Below, piece after piece: positions 44,038-53,027 of a stretch of DNA of 64,000 nt. Below the pieces are notes generated by a model that was not told the DNA's origin, ran no database searches, and was given only the letters and a program-made list of their open reading frames with translations. Source of the stretch: Qipengyuania flava. Its GTDB lineage: Bacteria; Pseudomonadota; Alphaproteobacteria; Sphingomonadales; Sphingomonadaceae. Both the position numbers and the translations under genes were made by a program. Location: positions 496,001 to 560,000 of the forward strand of contig NZ_JAASQU010000001.1 in the NCBI RefSeq assembly GCF_011762005.1. Direction: 5' to 3'. Positions within the stretch are counted from its first letter, which is position 1, and every line of letters begins with the position of its first letter.

Positions 44038-44517
44038 ATGAAAATCACACGTTTCGCGCCGCTGGCGCTGGGCCTGGCGACGGTCGCACTCGCGGGTTGT
44101 TCGGGGGGAGCCGAGGAAACGACGGCTCCGGCAGTCGACGAAGTTGCACTCGAAGTGAGTGATGCCCGCCTGATGCTGCCGGCGGTCGAGGGACGCCCCG
44201 GCGCGATCTACTTCGAAGTAGCCAACACGGGTGAGCGCAATTACGCGATCCGCCGGGCCGATGTCGAAGGTGCGGGCAATGCCGAACTGCACGGGTCGAT
44301 GGAAATGGACGGCCAGATGATGATGGACAGCGTCGGCCAGGTGCTGGTCAATGCCGGCGAGAGCGAGAGCTTTGCGCCCGGCGGCTTTCACGTGATGGTG
44401 TTCGACCTCGACCCTGCGCTTGAAGCGGGCGGCTCGACCGAAATGACGCTGACCGTAGTCGGAGGCAAGAAGAAGAGCTTCCCCGTCGAAATTCGCGCCG
44501 CGGGCGACGAACGCTGA
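44038..44517 (+). CDS. copper chaperone PCuAC family lipoprotein
   Basis: Periplasmic Cu(I) chaperone that supplies copper to the CuA site of cytochrome oxidase. The 159-aa precursor has a lipoprotein signal (ATVALAGC, lipidated Cys21). The PCuAC Cu(I) pattern of His and Met residues is visible: LHGSMEM (His85, Met88, Met90), GQMMM around 93-96 and GFHVMVFDL (His118, Met120). The start is supported by an AGAGGGG site. It is divergent from dnaK. The stop is 2 bases before the GTG of the next gene, which may be coupled. Confidence 0.88.
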   Translation: MKITRFAPLALGLATVALAGCSGGAEETTAPAVDEVALEVSDARLMLPAVEGRPGAIYFEVANTGERNYAIRRADVEGAGNAELHGSMEMDGQMMMDSVGQVLVNAGESESFAPGGFHVMVFDLDPALEAGGSTEMTLTVVGGKKKSFPVEIRAAGDER

Positions 44518-44519
44518 GC

Positions 44520-45053
44520 GTGGGGCGCGGCCTGCCGGTGACCGACAATCGCGAACCGGCAGCCGCGCCCTCATGCCCCGCTGGCGGCGAACGCTGCCTG
44601 ACACCGGGAGAGGTAGCCCTTGCGCGCAGCGTTTTCGGGCATGCGATCGATTACGACAGCGTGCGGATCCGCCGGCGCAAATGGTTCCCCTTCCAGCCGC
44701 GCCGGATCACCATGGCGCCGCGCGGGCACCTGCATTTTCATCCACGCAGCGAAGCCTATTGCGACGATTTCGCCGCCACGCATGTGCTGCGGCAGGGACT
44801 GTTCATCCATGAACTCGTGCATGTCTGGCAGGTCCACACACGCGGGAAATGGTTCCTTGTCACGCGCCGCATGCCATGGGCGCGCTACGATTACGCGCTC
44901 AGGCCGGGTTGGCCACTCGAGAAATACGGAATCGAGCAGCAGGCGGAGATCGTGAAACACGCGTTCTGGCTGCGCAACGGCGTCAGGGTCGCAGGCGCGG
45001 CCGATCCCGCGGCCTATGACCTGCTGGTCCGTTTCCCCGGGGCCGAGCTCTAG
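44520..45053 (+). CDS. HExxH zinc-protease-like protein (Vgr-related family)
   Basis: The 177-aa product has the zinc-binding motif HELVH at 97-101 (FIHELVHVWQ), with basic, tryptophan-rich surroundings (RRRKWFPFQPRR, HLHFHPRSEA). This corresponds to proteins annotated as 'vgr related' in Sphingomonadales, of unknown function. There is no signal peptide, so it would be cytosolic unless exported by another route. The start is a GTG 2 bases after the PCuAC stop; internal GTGs are alternatives. It is followed by a bidirectional hairpin terminator. Confidence 0.72.
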   Translation: MGRGLPVTDNREPAAAPSCPAGGERCLTPGEVALARSVFGHAIDYDSVRIRRRKWFPFQPRRITMAPRGHLHFHPRSEAYCDDFAATHVLRQGLFIHELVHVWQVHTRGKWFLVTRRMPWARYDYALRPGWPLEKYGIEQQAEIVKHAFWLRNGVRVAGAADPAAYDLLVRFPGAEL

Positions 45054-45077
45054 CTCAGCCCGGTTTTCGAGACAAAA

Positions 45078-45101
45078 AAGCCGTCCCCTCATGGACGGCT
45101 T
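45078..45101. terminator. bidirectional rho-independent terminator
   Basis: AAGCCGTCC (45078-45086) pairs with GGACGGCTT (45093-45101) across a CCTCAT loop. On the minus strand it is followed by TTTTTTGTC, an ideal terminator for the glycine-zipper gene. On the plus strand it is followed by CTTGTGTGT, weaker, for the HExxH gene. The two genes converge here. Confidence 0.85.
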
Positions 45102-45122
45102 CTTGTGTGTTTGGTTAGAAAA

Positions 45123-45419
45123 TCAGCGCCAGTAACGGGCATAGCGATCGTCATTACGGCAGTCGTCGTCGACATAGCGGCCGTCACCATAATAGCCGTC
45201 GCAATCGTCATTCTTGTCGCTGACGTAGCCGATCACCCCGCCGATCGCCGCACCGGCCAGGGCGTAGGTTTCGAGGTCTTCGCCCAGCAAGGCACTCAGA
45301 CCGGCACCGGCAGCCGCCCCGGCAGCTGCGCCCTCGACCGCGTAATTCTGCGCGCAGGCACCCAGTCCGAGGCTCGAGGCGACCAGCGCGGGGGCGAGTA
45401 ACAGCTTGGTATTCATCAT
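45123..45419 (-). CDS. glycine-zipper lipoprotein
   Basis: The 98-aa precursor has a lipoprotein signal ending LGLGAC, a glycine-zipper segment (GAAAGAAAGAGLSALLG and GAAIGGVIGYV, about 30-66) typical of outer-membrane lipoproteins of the YMGG/OmpA-like type, and a C-terminal Asp/Tyr/Arg-rich tail with two further Cys (DDCDGYYGDGR, DDCRNDD). It probably has a structural or stress role in the outer membrane; the exact function is unknown. The ribosome-binding site GGAGAGAC precedes two adjacent ATGs. Its own T-rich terminator lies downstream. Confidence 0.82.
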   Translation of the reverse strand: MMNTKLLLAPALVASSLGLGACAQNYAVEGAAAGAAAGAGLSALLGEDLETYALAGAAIGGVIGYVSDKNDDCDGYYGDGRYVDDDCRNDDRYARYWR

Positions 45420-45475
45420 GTCTCTCCGTTGGCTTCCCTGTCGGTAGGCCTACGGACGAACACCGCGCATGTTCC

Positions 45476-47227
45476 TCAGTCGTAGGTCACGCCAGGGAGG
45501 CCCTCACCTCCATCGGCGATGAAAGCATCGATCCGCGCTTCGAGCGCGGGCAGCGGGACCGAGCCAAGCGACAGCACGACATCGTGAAACTTGCGAATGT
45601 CGAAGCGCGGGCCGAGTTCGGCTTCCGCCTTGGCGCGCACGCGGCGCATGGTCATTTCGCCGAGCTTGTAGGCGAGCGCCTGCCCCGGCCAGCTGATATA
45701 ACGATCGATCTCGGTACCAACTTCGCGTTCGGACAGCGCGGTATGGCTGGAAAGGTAATCGACCGCGCGTTCGCGGCCCCACCCGTAATGGTGGATGCCC
45801 GTGTCGATGACCAGGCGCGCCGCGCGCCACATCTCGTAGGACAGCCGACCGAATTTCTCATAGGGTGTGCGATAGATCCCCATCTCTTCGCCGAGATACT
45901 CGACGTAGAGTCCCCAGCCCTCGCCGAAGCCGGAGAAGTAGGTCCGCCGGCGAAAGCGTGGCGCCTCTTCCTGTTCGAGCGCCACAGCCGCCTGGAAACT
46001 GTGCCCGGGCGCGCATTCGTGCAGCGTCAGTGCGGGAATATTGTACAGCGGCCGTGACGGCAGGTCGTAAGTGTTCATCTGGCAGGCATCGAGCCCGCCA
46101 CGCCCTGCGGTGTAGAAGGGCGCGATTGCCGGATCGACTGGACGGATCGTGTAACGATGGCGCGGCAGGAAGCCGAAGTAATCGGCCAGTTTGCCGTCGA
46201 CACGCTTGGCGACATAGGCGGAAACGCCCATCAGTTCATCGCCGCTGCGCGCCACGAATTGCCGATCGGTGCGCAGGAAGCTGACGAATTCCGCCAGCGT
46301 GCCGGCGAAGCCCGCCTCGGCCTTCACCTTTTCCATCTCGGCAGTAATGCGCGCGACTTCCGCCAGTCCGATCTCGTGAATCTGTTCGGCGGTCAGGTCG
46401 AGTGTCGTGTATTGGCGGATCTGCTGCGCGTAATAAGCGGCGCCTTCGGGAAACTCGCTCGCGCCGAGGGTTGTGCGCGTATTGGGCAGGAACTCCTCGC
46501 GGAAGAAGGTCAGCCATTTGGCATAGGCCGGCGTCACCTGCTGCGCGATGGCCGCGCGTCCGGCTTTGCGCAGACGCTGCTGCTCATCGGCGGGAATGCT
46601 GCGCGGCATGTCGGCAAAGGGCGCCCAAAAGGGGCTCTGCTCGGGATCGTCGACGACGTAGGATGCGATCGAGACATCGCGCCCTTCGAGCGTCACCCGC
46701 GGAACCGAGAAGCCTCGAGCAAGCCCGGCGCGCGAATTGGCGGTATGCTCGGCAAAATAGCGCGGGATATCGCGCATTCGCCCGATGTAGTTCTCGTACT
46801 GCTCGACGCTGGTGAACCCGCCGCGCGGTGCGAGGTAGGACCAGAAATTGCTGTCGCTGTCGAAGGGCATTTCCCATTCGGCGAAGCGCGCATCGCCGAT
46901 CTCGGCCTCGAGCAGCGTGCGTAGGACCAGCGCATTGGTACGCGCGTTTTCGGTCAGCTTGGCACGATCGATCCCGTCGAGCCGAGCGAGAAAATCGGCG
47001 TAACGCTTGGTCCGTTCGCGGTGCGCCGCCGCCGTGACCGATGGAAGGTGCGCCCCTTGCTCGGCCGCACCATTCGCGGACTCGGTCAGCCCGAACTGTT
47101 CGAGCCTGTAATCGTAGAAGGCATCGGCCAGCTCGCCCAGCCGCTCTTCGGCCGACGACTGAGCCGAAAGCGGTGTGGCGAAAGCAGCAGCGACGAGAAC
47201 CGCCGCTCCGTATATGGCAGTTCTCAT
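45476..47227 (-). CDS. DUF885 family protein (secreted metallohydrolase-like)
   Basis: The 583-aa precursor has a signal peptide (about 1-23, LSAQ) and matches DUF885, a helical family with a zincin-like motif: HECAPGH starting at His403, with Glu404 and His409, in LTLHECAPGHSFQ. FSGFGEGWGLYVEYLGEEMG is the other family signature. Members resemble M32/M48-like peptidases, but the substrate is unproven. It lies between the glycine-zipper lipoprotein and grpE, 24 bases after the grpE stop, and could be read through from hrcA-grpE. Confidence 0.9.
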   Translation of the reverse strand: MRTAIYGAAVLVAAAFATPLSAQSSAEERLGELADAFYDYRLEQFGLTESANGAAEQGAHLPSVTAAAHRERTKRYADFLARLDGIDRAKLTENARTNALVLRTLLEAEIGDARFAEWEMPFDSDSNFWSYLAPRGGFTSVEQYENYIGRMRDIPRYFAEHTANSRAGLARGFSVPRVTLEGRDVSIASYVVDDPEQSPFWAPFADMPRSIPADEQQRLRKAGRAAIAQQVTPAYAKWLTFFREEFLPNTRTTLGASEFPEGAAYYAQQIRQYTTLDLTAEQIHEIGLAEVARITAEMEKVKAEAGFAGTLAEFVSFLRTDRQFVARSGDELMGVSAYVAKRVDGKLADYFGFLPRHRYTIRPVDPAIAPFYTAGRGGLDACQMNTYDLPSRPLYNIPALTLHECAPGHSFQAAVALEQEEAPRFRRRTYFSGFGEGWGLYVEYLGEEMGIYRTPYEKFGRLSYEMWRAARLVIDTGIHHYGWGRERAVDYLSSHTALSEREVGTEIDRYISWPGQALAYKLGEMTMRRVRAKAEAELGPRFDIRKFHDVVLSLGSVPLPALEARIDAFIADGGEGLPGVTYD

Positions 47228-47251
47228 GCTTGCTCCCCGGGGTTCTGGAAT

Positions 47252-47857
47252 TCAGTCGGGCTTCTTCGCCACGCCGACCATGGCCGGACGCAGCAGGCGG
47301 TCCTTGATCATGTAACCCGCCTGCATTTCCTGAACGATGGTGCCGGGCTCGGCCTCGTCGGTCGGGATTTCCATCATCGCTTGATGCTGGTTGGGGTCGA
47401 GCGGCATTCCCTTGGCTGCGATGCGCGTGATGCCATTGCTGTTGAACACCTTGTCGAGTTCGCGCTGCGTCGCTTCGATTCCGGCCAGGAAATTCTTGGC
47501 CTTGTCGCTTTCGCGCAGCTCTTCGGGAACATGATCGAGCGCGCGCGAAAGGTTGTCCGCCACGCTGAGGATGTCGCGAGCGAAATTGGTCGCGCCGTAA
47601 TTGCGCGCATCCTGCACATCCTTCTCGAGCCGACGGCGCACATTCTGCGTTTCGGCGCGCGCGTAGAGCACGTCCTGCATCGCCGCTTCGAGATCGCCTT
47701 TGAGCTTGGCGAGCGCATCGTCGACCGGGGTTTCGGGCCCATCGCCTTCGCCAGCATCGCCATCATCGCGAAGGTGTTCGGGCACGCCTTCCATTTCGCG
47801 CGCCACTTCGGCATCGACCGCCTTGTCCTGCGGTTCGTTCTTGTTCTCGTCGTTCAC
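47252..47857 (-). CDS. grpE: nucleotide exchange factor GrpE
   Basis: Releases ADP from DnaK. It has 201 aa with an acidic, disordered N-terminus, a long coiled-coil helix (LEAAMQDVLYARAETQNVRRRLEKDVQDAR, in part) and the C-terminal beta domain (NQHQAMMEIPTDEAEPGTIVQEMQAGYMI, in part). The start is a GTG giving MNDENKNEPQ; no better upstream start exists. It follows hrcA by 12 bases, so both are one operon. Confidence 0.95.
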   Translation of the reverse strand: MNDENKNEPQDKAVDAEVAREMEGVPEHLRDDGDAGEGDGPETPVDDALAKLKGDLEAAMQDVLYARAETQNVRRRLEKDVQDARNYGATNFARDILSVADNLSRALDHVPEELRESDKAKNFLAGIEATQRELDKVFNSNGITRIAAKGMPLDPNQHQAMMEIPTDEAEPGTIVQEMQAGYMIKDRLLRPAMVGVAKKPD

Positions 47858-47869
47858 GTATAAACCCTG

Positions 47870-48913
47870 TCAGCCAAATCTCTTGCCCAGTGATCGGGCG
47901 GTGAAATCCACCATGGGGACGACCCGTGCGTAATTCAACCGCGTGGGGCCGATCACGCCCAGTACGCCGACCACCCTGCCCTCGCGATCGCGATAGGGCG
48001 AAGCAATCACCGAAGAGCCCGAGAGCGAGAACAGCCGGTTCTCGCTGCCGATGAAAATCCGCATCGCATCGGCCTGGCGTGCGCGTTCGAGCAATGTGGC
48101 GACCGATTGCTTGCTCTCGAGGTCGTCGAGCAGCGAACGGACACGCTCGATGTCCCCGAGAGCGGTTTCATCGAGCAGGTTGGACTGACCGCGCACGATC
48201 AGCACCGGGCGATTGGTCGCGTCCTCGCTCCACGTGGCGATGCCGCGCTGCACGAGGTCGCGGCTTGCTTCGTCCAGCGCCGAACGCCCGCTGGCGATCT
48301 CCTTCTCCATCGCCCCCGCGGCTTCTGCCAGCGTCCGGCCCGAACTGCGGGCGGTAAGGTAATTGCTCGCCTGTTCGAGCGATGTGCCCAGCGCGTCGGG
48401 CGGCATGGCAAGAATCCGGTTTTCGATATGGCCGTCCTCGCCCACCAGCACGGCGAGGACGCGTTGCGCGTCGAGCGCGGTCAGCGATACCTGTGCCAAT
48501 CGCGGCTCGCGTGTCGGCACCATGACCATGCCTGCTGCCCCGGAAAGGTCGGACAACAGGGCACTGGTTTCCTCAAGCGCGCGTTCTATCGGGCCCGGTT
48601 CGCCAAGCCGTTGTTCGATCGCCTCGCGTTCTTCGCGGGTCGGTTCCGCAACCTGCATCATCGCGTCGACGAACAGGCGCAGGCCGGTTTCCGTGGGCAT
48701 GCGCCCCGCGCTGGTGTGTGGCGCCGCGAGCAGTCCGCGCGCCTCGAGATCGGCGAGGACGTTCCGGATCGACGCGGGCGACAAATTCACACGCGCGTCG
48801 CCCGACAGCGCTTTCGAACCCACCGGCGCGCCGCTGTCGAGATAGCCTTCGACGACAAGCCGGAAAATCTCGCGGGCACGGTCGGACAAATCGGTGAGCG
48901 GAGGCGAATTCAT
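47870..48913 (-). CDS. hrcA: heat-inducible transcription repressor HrcA
   Basis: Repressor that binds CIRCE elements (usually upstream of groESL) and is folded by GroEL. It has 347 aa, with an N-terminal winged helix (LSPASIRNVLADLEARGLL), a dimerisation region and the C-terminal GAF-like domain ending VVGVLGVIGPTRLNYARVVPMV. No CIRCE is visible before its own gene or dnaK, so its targets lie elsewhere. It is divergent from rph with 85 bases between starts and is followed by grpE. Confidence 0.94.
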   Translation of the reverse strand: MNSPPLTDLSDRAREIFRLVVEGYLDSGAPVGSKALSGDARVNLSPASIRNVLADLEARGLLAAPHTSAGRMPTETGLRLFVDAMMQVAEPTREEREAIEQRLGEPGPIERALEETSALLSDLSGAAGMVMVPTREPRLAQVSLTALDAQRVLAVLVGEDGHIENRILAMPPDALGTSLEQASNYLTARSSGRTLAEAAGAMEKEIASGRSALDEASRDLVQRGIATWSEDATNRPVLIVRGQSNLLDETALGDIERVRSLLDDLESKQSVATLLERARQADAMRIFIGSENRLFSLSGSSVIASPYRDREGRVVGVLGVIGPTRLNYARVVPMVDFTARSLGKRFG

Positions 48914-48998
48914 TCTTCCTATCTAGCCACTCCCCTTGCGGCCTCAAGACCCATGCGCCACAGGCACCGCCTGAGATTCGACTGCAATGGAGTACCTC

Positions 48999-49715
48999 AT
49001 GCGACCTTCCGGCCGTGCGCCCGACGAAATGCGCGCCATCACCATCGAAACCGGTTACACCAAGCACGCCGAAGGCAGCTGCCTCATCAGCTTCGGCGAA
49101 ACGCGCGTGCTGTGCACCGCGAGCGTCGAAGAACGCATCCCGCCGTGGCTGCGTGGCAAGGGCGAAGGCTGGGTCACCGGCGAGTATTCGATGCTTCCGC
49201 GCGCCACGCACACGCGCGGCCAGCGCGAGGCGGCCAAGGGCAAGCAGAGCGGGCGCACGCAGGAAATCCAGCGCCTTATCGGGCGAAGCTTGCGCGCGGT
49301 GGTCGATCACAAAAAGCTCGGCGAACGGCAGATCACGCTCGATTGCGACGTGATCCAGGCGGATGGCGGGACTCGCACCGCATCGATCAGCGGCGCTTGG
49401 GTGGCCTTGCGGCTTGCTGTCGATGGACTGATGAAATCGGGCGACATCACGCAGGACCCGATCACGGCCAAGGTCGCCGCCGTATCCTGCGGCGTCTATC
49501 AGGGCACGCCGGTGCTCGACCTCGACTACCCCGAAGACAGCAATGCCGATGCGGATGCGAACTTCGTGCTGATCGAGGGAGGCAAGATCGCCGAGGCACA
49601 GGCGACCGCCGAAGGCGCGCCCTATGACGAGGAGGCGTTCCTGCGCCTGCTGCGCCTCGCCCAGATGGGCTGCGCGCAAATCTTCAAGGCGCAGGACGAG
49701 GCAACTCGCATATGA
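48999..49715 (+). CDS. rph: ribonuclease PH
   Basis: Phosphorolytic 3' exoribonuclease that trims tRNA precursors. It has 238 aa, an intact phosphate-binding [13 protein letters not shown]...LIGRSLRAV region, catalytic [15 protein letters not shown] and a complete C-terminus, so it is not the truncated K-12-like form. The start [12 protein letters not shown] was preferred to an ATG 4 codons earlier. Its stop overlaps the rdgB start (ATGA). Confidence 0.95.
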   Translation: MRPSGRAPDEMRAITIETGYTKHAEGSCLISFGETRVLCTASVEERIPPWLRGKGEGWVTGEYSMLPRATHTRGQREAAKGKQSGRTQEIQRLIGRSLRAVVDHKKLGERQITLDCDVIQADGGTRTASISGAWVALRLAVDGLMKSGDITQDPITAKVAAVSCGVYQGTPVLDLDYPEDSNADADANFVLIEGGKIAEAQATAEGAPYDEEAFLRLLRLAQMGCAQIFKAQDEATRI

Positions 49716-50338
49716 CGCGCCGCCTGGGTTCGGGATCGCTGGTGATTGCCACGCACAATGCGGGGAAACTGAAGGAGATTTCCGCGCTGCTCGAACCCCA
49801 TGGCCTGAAGTGCATCTCCGCCGGGTCGCTCGGACTTCCCGAACCGGCGGAGACCGGCACCACTTTCGTGCAGAACGCGCTGATCAAGGCGCGCGCTGCG
49901 GCTGAAGCTTCGGGACTGGTGGCATTGGCCGACGACAGCGGCCTGTCGGTCGATGCGCTCGACGGTCGTCCCGGGGTCTACACCGCGGACTGGGCCGAAC
50001 GGCAATGGTTTGAGGGTGAGCCGGGGCGCGACTGGTACATGGCGATGGGCAAGGTCGAAGGGATGCTGCAGGAGAAGGGCGCGTCGGTAGACCGCTCCTG
50101 CGCGTTCCATTGCGTCCTCGCAATCGCATGGCCCGATGGCGAGCATGCGGTCTATGAAGGCACGGCCCCCGGGAATCTCACCTGGCCGCCCCGCGGGGAA
50201 ATGGGTTTCGGTTACGACCCGGTGTTCGTGCCGCAGGGCCGTCAGAAGACCTTTGCTGAAATCGATCCTTCGGAGAAGCACGCGATAAGCCATCGCGCCG
50301 ATGCCTTCGCCAAGCTTGTCGCCGAACAGTTCGGCTAG
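49712..50338 (+). CDS. rdgB: dITP/XTP pyrophosphatase (RdgB)
   Basis: House-cleaning enzyme that hydrolyses dITP, XTP and ITP to monophosphates so that deaminated purines are kept out of DNA. The 208-aa protein shows the family motifs [10 protein letters not shown] (13-22), [26 protein letters not shown] and GFGYDPVF. It is translationally coupled to rph, and it converges with the CAP-domain gene with 3 bases between the stop codons. Confidence 0.95.
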   Translation: MTRRLGSGSLVIATHNAGKLKEISALLEPHGLKCISAGSLGLPEPAETGTTFVQNALIKARAAAEASGLVALADDSGLSVDALDGRPGVYTADWAERQWFEGEPGRDWYMAMGKVEGMLQEKGASVDRSCAFHCVLAIAWPDGEHAVYEGTAPGNLTWPPRGEMGFGYDPVFVPQGRQKTFAEIDPSEKHAISHRADAFAKLVAEQFG

Positions 50339-50341
50339 TCC

Positions 50342-50932
50342 TTAGTACGCTTTCTGGCCCCAGACATTGCCAGCCGGCCAGTAACGGCAGACCAGCACGT
50401 CATTCCCGCGAGCGGTGGCGACCGCGCAACCGACCTCCTGCGTGTCGCGCCACACCACCTGTGTGTAATGGCCGACATCCGCCCAGTTCCCGGTATGCGA
50501 AATGTCGGGAAAACGGGCGTGGCGGTAGTGTTTCTTTTCTTCGATGAACATGCCGACCATGTTTTCGACCGGCCAGTGCCCGGAGGTGCCCATCCAGAGG
50601 TTCTCGCCGGTGCGGTTTCGCCCCTTCTGGCTGGCATGTTGCAGCATGCCACGACGCGAAAGGTGGTGCGCCCAATCGCGCGCTTCGCGTTCGAGATGAA
50701 CGTTCCACTTGAGCGGGCGCAGCGCAAGCCGCCTACGCTCGTCATTGTGCGTGCGCAGGATGCGCGCTGCGAGATGCGTATCGGCCGAACCGCGCTCGAC
50801 ATCGTGACGGACCGAACCACTGTTTGCCGCCGCGGGCGTCGAGGATCCGCTTGCCGCGAACCCTGCCGCCATGGCACAAAGCAGCGCAACCGTACCGAAT
50901 ATGGGTGCTTTCCGTTTCGTCGGACAGTTCAT
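50342..50932 (-). CDS. secreted CAP-domain (SCP/PR-1) protein
   Basis: The 196-aa precursor has an N-terminal signal (about 1-27 or 1-35) and a CAP domain with RILRTHNDERRRLALRPLKWN, GENLWMG, HYTQVVWRDTQEVGCAVA and VCRYWPAGNVWGQ segments. It keeps the conserved His and Glu around the cleft. Bacterial CAP proteins are secreted and bind lipids or other ligands; some resemble proteases, but activity is unproven. It is divergent from hemW with 47 bases between starts. Confidence 0.88.
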   Translation of the reverse strand: MNCPTKRKAPIFGTVALLCAMAAGFAASGSSTPAAANSGSVRHDVERGSADTHLAARILRTHNDERRRLALRPLKWNVHLEREARDWAHHLSRRGMLQHASQKGRNRTGENLWMGTSGHWPVENMVGMFIEEKKHYRHARFPDISHTGNWADVGHYTQVVWRDTQEVGCAVATARGNDVLVCRYWPAGNVWGQKAY

Positions 50933-50979
50933 GAAGTTCCGGAAAGCAGACCGACAGTTAAGAATGGGTAAACGCTCTT

Positions 50980-52134
50980 TTGGCCCGCGCGCTCTATATC
51001 CATTGGCCCTTTTGCATCGCCAAATGCCCCTATTGCGATTTCAACAGCCATGTCCGCAAAACGGCCGACACGGACCAATGGCGCGATGCCCTGCTAGCGG
51101 ATATGCACCACGAGCATCTTCAGGCAGTTTCTGAAGAACCGCTCACAAGTATCTTTTTCGGCGGAGGAACGCCTTCGCTCATGCCCCCTGCCCTCGTCGC
51201 CGGTTTGCTGCAGGAGGCGGAGCATTTGTGGGGCTTCGCGCATGACATCGAAATCACTCTCGAAGCCAATCCCAGCAGCGTCGAAGCCGCGAATTTCGCC
51301 GATCTCGCAGCTGCGGGGGTCAATCGCGTGTCGCTGGGGGTTCAAAGCCTGCACGACGAGGCGTTGCGTTTCCTCGGTCGGTTGCATGGCGCAGACGAGG
51401 CCTTGCAAGCGGTCGCTGTCGCGCAGGACCGTTTCGAAAGGGTATCGATCGACCTCATCTATGCACGCCCCGGCCAGTCCGAGGCCGATTGGCACGCCGA
51501 ACTCGCCCGCGCCCTATCGCTGGGGACGACGCATATGTCGCTCTACCAACTCACTATCGAGCCCTCGACCCGGTTTGCCACCGATGTCCGCCAAGGCGTG
51601 TTCGAGCCGCTCGATGATGATAATGCCGCCGATCTCTTCGGGCTGACCCGCGCGATGACCGCGGCCGCCGGCCTGCCCGCCTACGAGATCAGCAACCACG
51701 CCGCCCCCGGGCAGGAAAGCCGCCACAACCTCACCTACTGGCGCTACCAAGACTATCTCGGCATCGGCCCCGGAGCCCACGGTCGCAGGTGCGAAACGGC
51801 AACCGTGCGCCACCGCAAGCCCGAAAACTACCTCGCCGCGGTAGCCGCACAGCGGCACGGAATCGCAGAGGCCCGCGCGCTCGACCGGGCCGAACAGGCG
51901 AGCGAAGCGCTGTTGATGGGGCTGCGACTGGCGGAAGGTGTCGATCTTGCCGACATGGCGCGGCGCTTCGGGGGCAATCCTGCTGCGCTCATCGACCAGG
52001 CGAAGGCGCAGCTTTATCACGATCTCGGCATGGTGTGGTCGCACGGTGACCGCTTCGGTGTGACCGAGCAGGGCATGCCGCTCCTCGAAGCCTTGCTGGG
52101 CGAGCTGGTCGCGTCCGACCTCGTCGCGTCGTGA
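50980..52134 (+). CDS. hemW: radical SAM heme chaperone HemW
   Basis: Radical-SAM protein that binds heme and delivers it to target enzymes; formerly called an oxygen-independent coproporphyrinogen III oxidase-like protein. The 384-aa protein has the [4Fe-4S] motif CIAKCPYC (Cys12, 16, 19), a FFGGGTPS glycine segment and DLIYARPGQ. True HemN needs a further Cys and catalytic N-terminus not seen here. The start is a TTG, since no in-frame ATG or GTG lies nearby, giving MARALYIHWPFC. Its stop overlaps the xerC GTG (GTGA). Confidence 0.93.
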   Translation: MARALYIHWPFCIAKCPYCDFNSHVRKTADTDQWRDALLADMHHEHLQAVSEEPLTSIFFGGGTPSLMPPALVAGLLQEAEHLWGFAHDIEITLEANPSSVEAANFADLAAAGVNRVSLGVQSLHDEALRFLGRLHGADEALQAVAVAQDRFERVSIDLIYARPGQSEADWHAELARALSLGTTHMSLYQLTIEPSTRFATDVRQGVFEPLDDDNAADLFGLTRAMTAAAGLPAYEISNHAAPGQESRHNLTYWRYQDYLGIGPGAHGRRCETATVRHRKPENYLAAVAAQRHGIAEARALDRAEQASEALLMGLRLAEGVDLADMARRFGGNPAALIDQAKAQLYHDLGMVWSHGDRFGVTEQGMPLLEALLGELVASDLVAS

Positions 52135-53027
52135 CACAGGCCGCGCTGCTCGAGGCTTGGCACGACCACCTTGCGCTGGGGCTGCGTCGCTCGGAGCATA
52201 CGGTGCGAGCCTATATGCGTACCGCACAACGCCTGCTCGTCGGACAGGGGATTGCCGACTGGGACGCGGTTGCCGATCTCTCGGCAGGGCATTTGCGCAC
52301 CCATCTCGCAGCGCGCCGCGAGCAGGGATTGTCCAACGCTTCCGCCGCGCGCGAGCTTTCCGCACTCAAGAGTTTCATCGCCTTCGCGCGCACGCAGGCA
52401 GGACGCGAGGTGTCGGACGCGCCGCGGATGCGTGGACCACGGATCGCCAAGGGCCTGCCTCGTCCGGTCACGCCCGACGATGCTATCGGACTGGCCGAGA
52501 CGGTCGATGCGCTCGCCGTCGAGGACTGGGTAGGCGCACGCGACCGGGCCGTGCTGCTGCTGCTTTATGGGGCAGGACTGCGGATCGCCGAGGCGCTATC
52601 GCTCAAGGCGGATGCCCTGCCGTTGGGCGACCGGCTCACGGTCACAGGCAAGGGAGGCAAGCAGCGCGTGGTGCCTTTGCTGCCGATCGTACGCGAGGCG
52701 GTCGCGGACTATGCAACGCGCTGTCCCTGGCCGTTGCAGCGCGACGAAGCGCTGTTCCGCGGAGCGAAGGGCGGACCGCTGGCGCAGGGCATGGTGCAGA
52801 AGGCGACCGCGCGCGCACGTCGCGCGCTCGGCCTGCCCGACAGTGCAACGCCGCATGCCTTGCGGCACAGTTTTGCGACGCATCTGCTCGGCGCGGGCAC
52901 CGATCTGCGCAGCCTGCAGGAATTGCTGGGCCATGCCAGCCTCGGTTCGACCCAGATCTATACGCAAGTCGATGCCGCGAGCCTGCTCGACACCTATCGC
53001 AATGCGCATCCGCGCGAGCGCGACTAG
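52131..53027 (+). CDS. xerC: tyrosine recombinase XerC
   Basis: Chromosome-dimer resolvase acting at dif with XerD. The 298 aa have the catalytic set Arg151 (GAGLRIAEA), Lys174 (TGKGGKQR), His242 and Arg245 (PHALRHSFA), His268 (LGHASLG) and nucleophile Tyr277 (TQIYTQV). The N-terminal SAM-like core-binding domain covers about 1-115. The GTG start overlaps hemW. The context (hemW, dedA, no cargo or att repeats) makes it the housekeeping recombinase rather than an integron or island integrase. Confidence 0.93.
   Translation: MTQAALLEAWHDHLALGLRRSEHTVRAYMRTAQRLLVGQGIADWDAVADLSAGHLRTHLAARREQGLSNASAARELSALKSFIAFARTQAGREVSDAPRMRGPRIAKGLPRPVTPDDAIGLAETVDALAVEDWVGARDRAVLLLLYGAGLRIAEALSLKADALPLGDRLTVTGKGGKQRVVPLLPIVREAVADYATRCPWPLQRDEALFRGAKGGPLAQGMVQKATARARRALGLPDSATPHALRHSFATHLLGAGTDLRSLQELLGHASLGSTQIYTQVDAASLLDTYRNAHPRERD

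Noticed and set aside
48914-48998. RpoH or CIRCE element before hrcA
   Set aside because: A CTTG with an approximate -10 exists, but the -10 would lie almost at the start codon and matches poorly; no CIRCE repeat is present.
52131-53027. Tyrosine recombinase as integrase of a mobile element
   Set aside because: It is coupled to hemW, has XerC length and motifs, and no att repeats or cargo genes are nearby.
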